Below are positions 34,099-43,461 of a stretch of DNA of 64,000 bases, one piece after another. The notes under the pieces are model-generated. The model ran no database searches, was not told where the DNA came from, and saw only the letters and a list, made by a program, of their open reading frames with translations. Position 1 is the stretch's first letter. The number at the start of each line of letters is the position of its first letter. A program made the translations under genes and the position numbers. The stretch comes from an uncultured Clostridium sp. (lineage in GTDB: Bacteria; Bacillota; Clostridia; Lachnospirales; Lachnospiraceae): assembly GCA_946553025.1 (NCBI GenBank), contig CAMNRM010000001.1:1-64000 (forward strand), written 5' to 3'.

Positions 34099-35640
34099 CT
34101 ATAAAAATTCATTCCGATTCTTCCGATACTCCTTCGGACTAATCCCCACATATTTCTTAAATTTCATATAAAAATAGTCAATGCTGCTGTACCCCACCTG
34201 CTCGGAAATCTGGTACACTTTTAAATCGGTTTCTTCCAAAAGCTTCTGTGCATTGGTAATCCGAATCCTGTCCAGGGAATTATTAAAGGTTTCCCCCATC
34301 TCTTTTCGGAAAAGCTTCCCCAGGTAAGCACTGTTATAGTTAAAGTTTTTAGCAATATTTTCCAGTTTTAAATCCTTATGGTAGTTCTTTTCCATGTAAT
34401 AATACACCCGCCGGATAATATTTCCGCCTCCGCCGATGCCAATCTTTTTGCTAAATTCCGTCAGCGCCTCTTCATAGCACTGCAAAAGCCCTTTCATATC
34501 CTCTGCCGCCATCAAAAGCTTTAACCGCTGCTGCAGTGCATCGTTGGAAAAATCCGCCGAGGGATATTTCTTGGCAAGGCGCATCTGAATTTGAATTAAA
34601 TCCTGAATCAGCATCAGCTTGATTTCCGATTCTTTAAACAAATGCCAGGTGCAGTACTCCCGAAGCAGCCCCATGGCCCGCTTAATCCCTTCCTCCTCGC
34701 CGACCTCAATCAGCATTTCCATCCATTCCACCGTCACGGCTTCATGGTTGCCTTCCAGATTGCAGATTAAATCAATGGTCAGAATATCTTCATGGTCAAA
34801 GATAAATTCCTGTTCCATCAGATAGCTGGCGCTCTCATAGGAGCAAAACAACTCCCTCCAGTCCCGGACATTATTTCCTATGGCAATTTTCAGCCCGCTG
34901 CCGAAATAACTTTTCAGCCGCTTATCATGCTTTTCCATCCTTGCCTTCCACTGCCCGTACTCCGCGCCCTGCCCGATTAAAACCACCTGATCTTCCATGG
35001 AAATCATCCCCTTGCAGGCCGTATCCCCGTCAATCAGCCGTTCCACCTTTTCCAGAAGCTTTTTCCCGCCCTTTTCCAGCCCGGCTTCATCCTCCTTACA
35101 GATCGCCGCGCAGAAAATCACCCCCCCGTCCAGGGACAACTGGTACACCGCAAGCTCCCTCTCCCATTCCTCAGCCGTTCCTTCATTTAAGACAATTCTC
35201 CGCAGAAGTTCCTGACGCGCCTTTTCCTCATTCTTTTCATGGTACTGCGACAGGCGGGCATGTTCCTCGAGTTCTGACCGGATTTTCTTCACATATTCTA
35301 AAAGTTCGTCCTCATCAATCGGTTTTAAAAGATAGCCGTCCACACCCATGGAAATCGCTGTCTTTGCATATTCAAACTCGGAAAATCCCGTTAAAATCAA
35401 AAAATGCCCCAAAAATCCCTGCTTCTTCGCCTCTTCAATCACTTCCAGCCCCGTCAGCCCCGGCATCTTAATATCCACCAGCACCAGATCGGGGTTTTCC
35501 CGCAGGATATTCGCCAGACCTTCCCGTCCGTCCCTTCCGCAGCTTCCCAGACGAAAGCCCTCCGCTTCCCAGTCAATCAGCGCCTTAATCCCTTCACGAA
35601 CCGTCGTTTCATCATCAATAATCATTGCCGTAAACATCAT
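34099..35640 (-). CDS. YesN/AraC-type response regulator without adjacent kinase
   Basis: Response regulator of about 513 residues: a receiver domain at 1-120 (FTAMIIDDE, VLVDIKMPGLTG with phospho-Asp, LLKPID), a middle region, and a C-terminal AraC double helix-turn-helix (NFNYNSAYLGKLFRKEMG, QVGYSSIDYFYMKFKK). ATG codons at 35640 and 35637 both follow GGGAGGG. The long upstream frame has no site. The gene lies next to an ABC sugar operon on the same strand but has no kinase neighbour; the unpaired kinase at 20818-22620 is a candidate partner. Confidence 0.9.
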   Translation of the reverse strand: MMFTAMIIDDETTVREGIKALIDWEAEGFRLGSCGRDGREGLANILRENPDLVLVDIKMPGLTGLEVIEEAKKQGFLGHFLILTGFSEFEYAKTAISMGVDGYLLKPIDEDELLEYVKKIRSELEEHARLSQYHEKNEEKARQELLRRIVLNEGTAEEWERELAVYQLSLDGGVIFCAAICKEDEAGLEKGGKKLLEKVERLIDGDTACKGMISMEDQVVLIGQGAEYGQWKARMEKHDKRLKSYFGSGLKIAIGNNVRDWRELFCSYESASYLMEQEFIFDHEDILTIDLICNLEGNHEAVTVEWMEMLIEVGEEEGIKRAMGLLREYCTWHLFKESEIKLMLIQDLIQIQMRLAKKYPSADFSNDALQQRLKLLMAAEDMKGLLQCYEEALTEFSKKIGIGGGGNIIRRVYYYMEKNYHKDLKLENIAKNFNYNSAYLGKLFRKEMGETFNNSLDRIRITNAQKLLEETDLKVYQISEQVGYSSIDYFYMKFKKYVGISPKEYRKNRNEFL

Positions 35641-35794
35641 CTTTTCCCTCCCCTTATTCAATGATGAATCTCTGTCAAAGTTATTATAACAGAAATACGA
35701 CAATGAAAACACCGTAAAAATCAGCGTTTTTTCCTGACATATTTAGGAAAAGTTACTGTTCATGGGGGTGCGTAGGCGGGGCACATCCTATGCC

Positions 35795-36628
35795 CTATTC
35801 CTTCACCGCCCCCGCAGCCACGCCCGCCAGGATATAGCGCTGGAAAAACACGTAAATCAAAATCGTCGGCAGCATAATGATAATAATCCCTGCCGCCAGC
35901 TTCTGCCAGGAGCCCTGCTGCGCATTGGCAAAGTTCATTAAGAATGTGGTCAGCGTCCGCAGGGAGTTTTTCGGCATGTACAGATAGGGAACGTACATAT
36001 CATTAATAATATTGATTGCCTTGATAATCACCACCGTAGCCGTAGCCGGAGCCAGAAGCGGGAAGATAATCCTCCAGAACAGCCCGAAATAATCGCATCC
36101 GTCCAATAGCGCACTCTCATCTAACGAGGTCGGCAGGGTGGAGATAAACTGCCGGTAAATATAAAGCTGCATTAAATCCGACGCCACGTAGATAACAATC
36201 GGTGCCCCCAGGCTGTTGTACAGCATTAGCCCGTTGATTATCTTAAACCGTGCAATCTCCGTAACAAACGTGGGAATCAGCATCCCCGCAAAGAACAGGC
36301 CCACAATCACCTTCTTAAACTTAAAATTAAACCGTTCAATAATAAACGCCGTCATTGTCCCAAACAATACATTAAAGAAAATGCTGACCACCAGGATAAT
36401 TCCCGTATTTTTAAAGCCCACCAGCAGATATTTATCCTTCAGCACCTTGGCAAAGTTTTCAAAGGTAATCCTCTCAAAGGGCGGAAGAAGCAGGGGGGAG
36501 GTCTTTACCATATCGCCCTTCGTCTTAAATGCGGCAAAAAGGGTGAGCAAAATCGGAAGGATAACCAGGATAACCATACCGATGCAGATGATCTGCTTTC
36601 CTATCTGTGTTATTGTCCGCTGTTTCAT
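35795..36628 (-). CDS. ABC sugar permease (MalG type)
   Basis: Permease of 277 residues with six membrane segments. The EAA-like loop reads DESALLDGCDYFGLFWRI, with Asp-Glu-Ser in place of the usual Glu-Ala-Ala. The start is directly at the stop of the MalF-type gene, so they are co-translated. A half copy of the dispersed palindrome (GTTACTGTTCA, 35752-35762) lies just past its stop. Confidence 0.9.
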   Translation of the reverse strand: MKQRTITQIGKQIICIGMVILVILPILLTLFAAFKTKGDMVKTSPLLLPPFERITFENFAKVLKDKYLLVGFKNTGIILVVSIFFNVLFGTMTAFIIERFNFKFKKVIVGLFFAGMLIPTFVTEIARFKIINGLMLYNSLGAPIVIYVASDLMQLYIYRQFISTLPTSLDESALLDGCDYFGLFWRIIFPLLAPATATVVIIKAINIINDMYVPYLYMPKNSLRTLTTFLMNFANAQQGSWQKLAAGIIIIMLPTILIYVFFQRYILAGVAAGAVKE

Positions 36629-37519
36629 CTACTTATCCTCCTTTAAAATCAGACCGTGAATCAGTTTATTCTGTATCACATAGATCACCACAATCATCAC
36701 CATAATCGCCACCGCCATCGTTGACGCCAGGCCAAAGTTGGAGAAGGTAAATGCCGTTTTAATGGTGTACAGAGTAAAGGTCGATGAGGCGTAGCCCGGC
36801 CCGCCCCCGGTGATAACGAACGGAATATCGAATACCTGCAGCGCACCGCGGATGTTGTCAAAGAGGATGAAGTCCACCATCAGCATAATCGCCGGTATCT
36901 GGATGTACTTAAACATCTGCCATGCATTTGCCCCGTCCACCCTTGCCGCCTCCTGCACATCCTGCGGTAAGGACTGTAATGACGCCATAAACAGCACGAT
37001 ATGATAGCCGGAAAACCGCCAGAGCGACACGAAGGAAAGCACGAAGTTGACAATCTTCGGATCGGACAGCCAGTTCTGCTTTAACATCCCCAGATGCAGC
37101 AGCTTTAAGATTGCATCAAACGCCCCGTTAATCGGCGAGAAAAAGTAGGAAAACGCATAGGCAATCGCCACACCATTGATAATATAGGGCATGAACACCA
37201 TGGTTTTATAAAACTTTGCCCCCTTAAGCTTCGACACCAGAAGTACGGCAAAGGCAAGCTCGATGGGAATCATGCACAGGTGCACGGCAAAATACACCCC
37301 GTTATTCTTTAAGGATTGCCATAAGTCCGCATTGTGAAACATTGACCGATAATTTTCCAGAGCAATAAAATCACTGCTCGGCGAATACCCGTCCCAGTTG
37401 GTAAAACTCATCCGAATTAAATCCAGCGCCGGAAATACCACAAAGCCGATTAAGAGCAATGTGGGCACAAGCAAAGAAACCACGATAAAGTTCCGTTTCT
37501 TCCTGGCAAGTGAGTTCAT
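36629..37519 (-). CDS. ABC sugar permease (MalF type)
   Basis: Permease of 296 residues with six membrane segments and the EAA motif EAARVDGANA. The start has AGGAGGG upstream. It is preceded by a strong hairpin after the binding-protein gene and followed without a gap by the MalG-type gene. Confidence 0.92.
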   Translation of the reverse strand: MNSLARKKRNFIVVSLLVPTLLLIGFVVFPALDLIRMSFTNWDGYSPSSDFIALENYRSMFHNADLWQSLKNNGVYFAVHLCMIPIELAFAVLLVSKLKGAKFYKTMVFMPYIINGVAIAYAFSYFFSPINGAFDAILKLLHLGMLKQNWLSDPKIVNFVLSFVSLWRFSGYHIVLFMASLQSLPQDVQEAARVDGANAWQMFKYIQIPAIMLMVDFILFDNIRGALQVFDIPFVITGGGPGYASSTFTLYTIKTAFTFSNFGLASTMAVAIMVMIVVIYVIQNKLIHGLILKEDK

Positions 37520-37538
37520 AAGAAGCCCTCCTTTTAAA

Positions 37539-37584
37539 AATCCGGCAAAACCTTAGCTTAATCGCTGTCATGTTTTGCCGGATT
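37539..37584 (-). terminator. Intercistronic hairpin between binding-protein and permease genes
   Basis: AATCCGGCAAAAC and GTTTTGCCGGATT are exact 13-bp arms with a 20-nt loop and a short T stretch after. The position matches the hairpin at 434-457 and suggests partial termination that lowers permease expression. Confidence 0.65.
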
Positions 37585-37638
37585 GTTTTTGAATCAGATA
37601 CTCCGCAGGTTTGCGGATTCGGTTTATTTACGGTCTGT

Positions 37639-39039
37639 TTACTGAATCCCCAGCTTTGCTCTCGCTGCCTTCCATTTTCCATTCAGTTCATCCATACGCG
37701 CCTTTAAATCAAAGCCGTCGGTAAACATTTCCGCACCCAGCTTCTTATAGTCAAATGCCGTTTCGTTCTGGATGGCCTGGAAGTCATCACCGCCGCCGTC
37801 GTACATTACCAGTTCCATATCCGGCTGTGCCAAATCGGATTCGGCTAAAACCGCATGTTTTTCCTTCGGGAAGGTGGTCATGGAGGAGGAACTTGTCACG
37901 TAGTTAATAAAGCCCGGATACCAGTCCTCGCTGTAGAACCACTCCACAAATGCCTTTGCCAGTTCCGGATTCTTACTGTGGGTCGTCACGCCCATAAAGG
38001 AGTCGCCCTGAACGATAACCCGGAAGGGATCGCTCTCGCTGTTTCGTGCAGGCAGATAAAAGGTTCCCAATTCGGCGATATCATCCGCACCGCTTTCGAT
38101 ATTTTGCAGCCCCCAGTCGCCAAGGGCAATCATTGCCGCGCCCTTTTGTGCAAATAAGGACGTAACCTGGTCATTGCCCAGACCCAGAGGATCTTTTCCG
38201 AACACGCCGGAGGTAAATAATCCGTAAGCTTTCTCATAAGACTTATAAATATCGGTTCCCTCGGCAAACGGCTCATCCTGCTTCGCCATATCGTTCCAGT
38301 TCTGTCCGTTTCCGCTCTCTAATGCAGGCATAAATTCCATGTAGGGGTAATCCGGCCATTCATCCTTTGCACCCAGGGCAATCGCCATAAAGTCAGGATT
38401 TTCCGCCCCGAAATGCTCCTGAAGCTTCGTCGCTGCCTCCTGAAGCTGCGTCCAGGTCGTGGGAACCTCCACACCGGCCTCGGCAAACATATCCTTCCAG
38501 TAGTAAACATACTCATAGCCCGCCGTCATCGGAACGCCTAAAACCTTTCCGTCCAGGGCATAGCCGGCAGCCAGTTCATTATTCTTCGTTGCTTCCAAAT
38601 CGGATAAATCTAACAAATAATCCTTAAATCGGGAAAGAGTAAACGGCTTATTAAACATCACATCGGGAAGCTGGTTCGCCGAAGCCCGCATCTTCATCGC
38701 ATTCCAGTATTCGGAGTCATCCTTCAGCTTTTCGACCTCAATATTGGCATCCGGGTATTTCTCCTGGAACTTGCCGACCATATCATTTTCATCGATATAA
38801 TCCATCAGGTTATTGTCCCAGATGGCAAACACCAGATCTCCGCTTAAATCTCCGCCCTCTGCCGGTGCCTCCTTGTTCCCGCTGTCTGCTGCGGCGTCGC
38901 TGCCCGGTGCTGCTTCGCTTCCCGCATCGGCCTGCGCTGCCGTCGTCGCTCCCGGTGCAGGGGCCTTCTCCCCGCAGCCTGCCAGGGAACCTGCAATCAT
39001 TGCTGCTCCAAGAGTAACTGCCAAAACCTTTTTCTTCAT
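37639..39039 (-). CDS. Extracellular sugar-binding lipoprotein
   Basis: Family 1 binding protein of 466 residues. The leader ends in LAGC (Cys22), followed by an Ala/Gly/Asp-rich linker to about residue 65. The motif NQLPDVMFNKPFTL and a Trp/Tyr-rich C-half fit an oligosaccharide binder. It is first in an operon with MalF- and MalG-type permeases. The start has GGAGG 7 nt upstream. The ligand is not deducible. Confidence 0.9.
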   Translation of the reverse strand: MKKKVLAVTLGAAMIAGSLAGCGEKAPAPGATTAAQADAGSEAAPGSDAAADSGNKEAPAEGGDLSGDLVFAIWDNNLMDYIDENDMVGKFQEKYPDANIEVEKLKDDSEYWNAMKMRASANQLPDVMFNKPFTLSRFKDYLLDLSDLEATKNNELAAGYALDGKVLGVPMTAGYEYVYYWKDMFAEAGVEVPTTWTQLQEAATKLQEHFGAENPDFMAIALGAKDEWPDYPYMEFMPALESGNGQNWNDMAKQDEPFAEGTDIYKSYEKAYGLFTSGVFGKDPLGLGNDQVTSLFAQKGAAMIALGDWGLQNIESGADDIAELGTFYLPARNSESDPFRVIVQGDSFMGVTTHSKNPELAKAFVEWFYSEDWYPGFINYVTSSSSMTTFPKEKHAVLAESDLAQPDMELVMYDGGGDDFQAIQNETAFDYKKLGAEMFTDGFDLKARMDELNGKWKAARAKLGIQ

Positions 39040-39217
39040 AAAAAATCCTCCATTCTTTTGCTTCTTTGGAACTTATGCCCAAAGCATAACAAAAAAATGA
39101 AGGTTTTTCCATGAAAAAAGGTTGGATTTCTTGATGTTTCGTCAGGTGTTGTAAAAACCTTATTACCGTGAACACATATAAACCGTAGTAAAACTTTTTT
39201 GTCCAACTTTTTATCCG

Positions 39218-39246
39218 TTGACGATATAGCATAAAACAGATATAAT
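39218..39246 (+). promoter_or_regulatory. Promoter of antitoxin-toxin remnant
   Basis: TTGACG, a 17-nt spacer and TATAAT form a near-consensus promoter about 84 bp before the ATG at 39330. Confidence 0.7.
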
Positions 39247-39329
39247 ATAACTAATATACGGCTATTTCAAACAAAACCGAGTAATATATTCACCATTTAA
39301 CCCGCCACAAAATAACAGGAGGTAATTTT

Positions 39330-39755
39330 ATGAACATTCGTCCTTCCGCAGCAATTCGTCAAAACTATAACGAAATTGCCGATATGTGCAGATCCACGGC
39401 TGAACCTGTATTTCTTACGAAAAACGGCGAAGGTGACTTAGTTGTTATGGATATTGAAACCTATAACCGGCGCGAAAAAATGCTGAAACTCCGGGAAGAA
39501 CTCCTTGCTGTTGAAGAGGACCGGATTGCAGGAAAAACAGGATACAGCCTGGATGAGCTTGATGCCTGTTTAGAACAAGTCATTGAGGGGGCATTTCCTT
39601 TTTTTGAAGAAATGTACATTCCCCCCAATAAATACCACAAAATGTTTGTTGAGCCCTGGTACATCATTCTTTACCAAATTCAGGACAATACGGTTTATAT
39701 TGACTATATCCTTGACAGCCGTAAGGATTATCCCTGGCTTATTCACCAATTCTAA
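39330..39755 (+). CDS. Phd/YefM-type antitoxin fused to the C-terminus of a RelE/ParE toxin
   Basis: Frame of 141 residues. Residues 1 to about 85 are a Phd/YefM-type antitoxin (MNIRPSAAIRQNYNEIAD, VFLTKNGEGDLVVMD). Residues from about 95 look like only the last 45 residues of a RelE/ParE toxin (NKYHKMFVEPWYIILYQI, VYIDYILDSRKDYPWL). The toxin's N-terminal half is missing, so an in-frame deletion probably joined the two genes. A good promoter and AGGAGG are intact, so the antitoxin half may still be made and may protect against related toxins. Its stop overlaps the end of the convergent frame. Confidence 0.7.
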   Translation: MNIRPSAAIRQNYNEIADMCRSTAEPVFLTKNGEGDLVVMDIETYNRREKMLKLREELLAVEEDRIAGKTGYSLDELDACLEQVIEGAFPFFEEMYIPPNKYHKMFVEPWYIILYQIQDNTVYIDYILDSRKDYPWLIHQF

Positions 39756-40058
39756 AAATTTGAGGCATTCGTAATTCCTCCCTCTTGTGAAAATTCCAGA
39801 ATTAAATGTGCGTTGTTGCGAATGATTTTCTTAAAATAAGTTAATTCCATATCTGAATACGCAAAAATAAGTTAATTCCATATCTGAATACGCAAAAATA
39901 TCTTCCCACTGGTAATCCGGCAGCCAGCATGTGGCATGTCGAAAACCGTTTTTTTCATCTGGAGTTTCTATATATACTTTGACCCTTCCATCTGCTTTCA
40001 TTTCAGAATGTGTTATTTCTGTATCATCATTAAGTGTCATATAGGGATACATCATCAT
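39752..40058 (-). pseudogene. Small gene frameshifted by 31-bp tandem duplication
   Basis: From ATG codons at 40052-40058 (GGAGG upstream) the frame reads MYPYMTLNDDTEITHSEM and on to DIFAYSDMELTYF. A tandem 31-bp duplication then shifts the frame and it stops at 39831. Removing one 31-bp unit restores a frame continuing KKIIRNNAHLILEFSQE to a stop at 39752, overlapping the neighbour's stop by 3 nt. The repaired product is about 90 residues and resembles uncharacterised small Clostridia proteins; function unknown. Confidence 0.7.
39833..39900. repeat. 31-bp perfect tandem duplication
   Basis: Two identical 31-bp units (39833-39863 and 39864-39894) plus 6 further matching bases. Perfect identity suggests a recent event. 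Confidence 0.9.
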
Positions 40059-40109
40059 TATTTCCTCCATTCCGCATTTCACAGTAATCTTCTATTGCCG
40101 TCAATACTT

Positions 40110-41639
40110 TCACTCCCCTGACCGCCCGCCGTTTTTCCGAAAGTCCCCCGGGCTTACGCCAAAGCTTTTCTTAAACATCCGGTTAAAATGCTCCACATTA
40201 TGATAACCCACGCGCTCGCTGATCTCATACATCCGCAAATCCGTGGAAACCATCAGATTCTTCGCCTTCTGCATCCGCAAATCCGTCAGATACGCAGAAA
40301 ATGTCGTCCCTGCCTCCTTCGTAAACCGTGTGCTGAGGTATTTTTCATTTAAGCCCACATAGTCCGCCACGCTTTTTAAGGTCAGTTCGGGGTTGGCATA
40401 GTTATCGGCAAGGAAGCGCTTTGCCCGCAGGATTGCGTCGGCCTGCACCATGTCATGGCGGTTTTCGATGTAATCCGTCACCCAGCGCAGGTAATTATTC
40501 ATCCAGAGCTCCAGTTCCCTGTCAGAGCCAAGCACGGCAAGTTTTTCCCGGTAATTCGCCTCCTCGGGAAACAGCCCGAAGAAATCATCCCCGTACTTTT
40601 CAAATACTGCCGCCAAACGGGCGATAAATACCAGACACCTTCTGCGCCCCTCCTCAAAGCTTAACCCTCCCAGGACTTCAAAAAACCTTCGTTTTTCTTC
40701 CTCCAATGCCACCACATCCGCCCCGTACAGCGACAGAAACAATCCTTCATCGGCTCTCTCTTCCTCTTCCCGCAGATAGATTTCCAGTTCATCTTCCCAT
40801 TCCCACTCGGCGCAAAGGGCATTTTTCCCGGATAATGCAGAAAGCTTAATTAACGAACTCCCCCGCTTCAGCTTGTCAAAAAGCCCCTCCCCGCAGGCCG
40901 GATCGCTGACGGCAGCAGAAACGGTAAGATTCATATAATCCCGCCACACCGACTGAAGCTGACGCACCACGGAAATAATGGTGTGCCGGTACTGCGCCCT
41001 GTCCCCGGCTTTGTAGGCAAGGACATAGTGCAGAGGATCAACGGCGGCAAGCTTCCCCCTTGCGGCTACTCTTGGAAGCTGCCTGGCAAGCTCCAGCACG
41101 GGTTTTTGCAGCTGTTCGCCCAAATCTTCCCCAAACCTTGCCGCCTGCTTCATCCCCTCATCGACCGAAAAAAGCACCATCCCGTACTCACCTTCAAGCT
41201 GCCCGATACCCAGACTTTCTTCGGCGGCATCGGAAAACACAGCTTTTTCCCTCCCGCCATCCAGAAAAATCGTCTGGTTTAATTTCTGCAGCAGCGCCAA
41301 GAGCGACTCCCGGCTTACATCCGATTTCAGCAGATAATCATAAGCCCCTATCCGAAATGCCTCCCGAACTAACGAAAACTCATTATAGCCGGAAAGAACA
41401 ACCGTCAGCGGAAGAATCCCCTCTTCCTTTAACTTCTCCATCAGGGCAATCCCGTTAAGATCCGGCATCTTCATATCGACAATCAGCAGATCGGCGCGGT
41501 TTTTCCGCAGGTAATCCAGCGCAGGCTTCCCGCCGGAAAAATCGGCTGCCACATGAAACCCAAGAGTTTCCCACACCAGAAGCGAGCGCAAAGTTACCCG
41601 GATAATTGTTTCATCATCCACAATCACGACCTGGTTCAT
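40110..41639 (-). CDS. YesN/AraC-type response regulator
   Basis: Response regulator of 509 residues: receiver (NQVVIVDDE, LLIVDMKMPDLNG, YDYLLKSD), middle region, and AraC helix-turn-helix (DYVGLNEKYLSTRFTKEAG, RVGYHNVEHFNRMFKK). ATG at 41639 lies 1 nt past the kinase stop, with GGGGGAG inside the kinase end. It pairs with the kinase at 41641-43461. Confidence 0.92.
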   Translation of the reverse strand: MNQVVIVDDETIIRVTLRSLLVWETLGFHVAADFSGGKPALDYLRKNRADLLIVDMKMPDLNGIALMEKLKEEGILPLTVVLSGYNEFSLVREAFRIGAYDYLLKSDVSRESLLALLQKLNQTIFLDGGREKAVFSDAAEESLGIGQLEGEYGMVLFSVDEGMKQAARFGEDLGEQLQKPVLELARQLPRVAARGKLAAVDPLHYVLAYKAGDRAQYRHTIISVVRQLQSVWRDYMNLTVSAAVSDPACGEGLFDKLKRGSSLIKLSALSGKNALCAEWEWEDELEIYLREEEERADEGLFLSLYGADVVALEEEKRRFFEVLGGLSFEEGRRRCLVFIARLAAVFEKYGDDFFGLFPEEANYREKLAVLGSDRELELWMNNYLRWVTDYIENRHDMVQADAILRAKRFLADNYANPELTLKSVADYVGLNEKYLSTRFTKEAGTTFSAYLTDLRMQKAKNLMVSTDLRMYEISERVGYHNVEHFNRMFKKSFGVSPGDFRKNGGRSGE

Positions 41640-41640
41640 C

Positions 41641-43461
41641 TTACTCCCCCTCTTCTTTTTCCTCTTCCTTCTCCCCGGAAATCGCCGGAATCCTGATCCT
41701 TGTCCGCGTATAGCATCCCGGTTCACTCTCGATTTCCAGGCTGGCGGCTTCTTTAAAGTTCAGTTTCAGACGGCTGAATACATTTTCCAGGCCGATGCTG
41801 TAATTATCCTCCGGTTTCCTCTCCTTCCCGTGAAAAACTTCGGAAATCTCCTCACCCGTCATACCCCTTCCGTTATCCTCAATTTCAAAATAAAGCCTCT
41901 CATCCTCCCGCCAGACCTTAAGAGAAAGGCTTCCCATCTCCTCCTCCATATCCACAAAACCGTGAACAATGGAATTTTCCGCAATCGGCTGGAGCACCAG
42001 GCGCGGCATCAGAAGTTCCTTACAGTCCTCATCAACCGCACAGGAATAGTCAAACCCGTCCGAATACCGGATCTTCATCAGGTAAATATAGCTGTCCAGC
42101 ACATCCAGTTCTTCCCTCACCGTGTAGAAGCTGCTGTTGCTGCGGAAAGAACAGGTGAGAATCTTAATTAACGCCTCCGCCATCCGCCGGATTCCCTCAA
42201 ACCTGGAAACCTGGGCCATAAAACGGATGGAGTTTAACGTATTGACCAGGAAATGCGGGTTAATCTGCGACTGTAGCGCCCGAAGCTGGGCCTCCATCTT
42301 TTTTTCCTGCGCCGTTTCTTTTTCCTGAATCGACGACTTTAAGCGGCGCACCATCCGGTTAAAGGAATGAATCATCAGGCGGATTTCGCTTAAGCCCGCA
42401 GGCGGGATATGGGTTTCCAGATCCCCTTCTTCCACCTGCTTAAGCCCCTCCACCATCGTATGCACCGGCTGGATAATATTCTGCAGAAAGAACCGCGAAA
42501 AGGAAAAATAAAGCAAAAACAAGGCCCCTGTCACGCCCACGACGATCGCCGCCACCCGGTTAAAATCCTTCGTCAGTTCGCTTGTCTTTACCGAGGAAAC
42601 CATCTTCCACCTGGTTTCATCCACCTCCGTGATAATGCAGGTGCAGGAGGTCTTTCCCACACCCCCTTCTGCCGGGATCTTCTGCTTGTACACCCCGTTC
42701 TTTTTTTCTTTCAGCCCGTTAAGGCAGGCTTCGGTCTGCAAGCCTGATCCCATCCGGAAAATCACCTGATCCCGGTCGTCTAAAACCACAACATCCAAAA
42801 CTCCCTGGCCATGACTTTTTCCGATAAAAAAATCATTGACATTTGTCCGGAAAAATAAAACCACCATATCGATTTTTTCCGAACGATCCACCCCGATATC
42901 CGGTGCCAGCGCCACCGAAAGAACCAGTTCCCGGCTCTGGCTTCCCTTGGCAACCACCTTTGTCCGGGAGGTATCGTAGCTTCCCACAAAAACCTGGTTT
43001 TTCCGGGCAAGTGCATCCTGATACCAGCGCGAAGCCTGCACTTCCTCCCGCGATATCGCCGGCATCTGCTTTAGATACGTATCCTTTCCGTCCTTCATAT
43101 AAATCATTCCGGAAAGCACCATCTGCTTTGGTGCCATGGCTACGGCAAAGAGCTGTTCCAGCTGCGTCGTATAATAATAACGGGCATTGCTGTCTGCCGT
43201 ATCCGTCTTTGCGGCAATCTCCATCAGTTCATAATTATTGACATAAACAAAATGAGAAAGCTGAAGCGATGCATCTCTTATACTTTCGGTAAGGCTGGAA
43301 ACGGCTGCCTTCTGTCTGCTTTCAATCGCAGAAACCGCCGTATTCTGCATCATTATGCGGATTACGCTCAGTGAAATCAGAAAAACCAGAAGCACCGGAA
43401 CCACAACCATAGCAGCAAAACTGGCATAATACACTTTCTGAAGTGAACTGTGCTTATTCAT
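41641..43461 (-). CDS. YesM-type sensor histidine kinase
   Basis: Sensor kinase of 606 residues with membrane segments at about 10-32 and 300-325 around an extracellular Cache-like domain. HAMP follows, then SQINPHFLVNTLNS with the phospho-His, and a GHKL ATPase domain with DNGRGM. The start overlaps the SNF2 helicase stop as ATGA. It forms a kinase-regulator pair with the next gene. The signal is probably a sugar or binding-protein complex, by analogy with the family. Confidence 0.92.
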   Translation of the reverse strand: MNKHSSLQKVYYASFAAMVVVPVLLVFLISLSVIRIMMQNTAVSAIESRQKAAVSSLTESIRDASLQLSHFVYVNNYELMEIAAKTDTADSNARYYYTTQLEQLFAVAMAPKQMVLSGMIYMKDGKDTYLKQMPAISREEVQASRWYQDALARKNQVFVGSYDTSRTKVVAKGSQSRELVLSVALAPDIGVDRSEKIDMVVLFFRTNVNDFFIGKSHGQGVLDVVVLDDRDQVIFRMGSGLQTEACLNGLKEKKNGVYKQKIPAEGGVGKTSCTCIITEVDETRWKMVSSVKTSELTKDFNRVAAIVVGVTGALFLLYFSFSRFFLQNIIQPVHTMVEGLKQVEEGDLETHIPPAGLSEIRLMIHSFNRMVRRLKSSIQEKETAQEKKMEAQLRALQSQINPHFLVNTLNSIRFMAQVSRFEGIRRMAEALIKILTCSFRSNSSFYTVREELDVLDSYIYLMKIRYSDGFDYSCAVDEDCKELLMPRLVLQPIAENSIVHGFVDMEEEMGSLSLKVWREDERLYFEIEDNGRGMTGEEISEVFHGKERKPEDNYSIGLENVFSRLKLNFKEAASLEIESEPGCYTRTRIRIPAISGEKEEEKEEGE

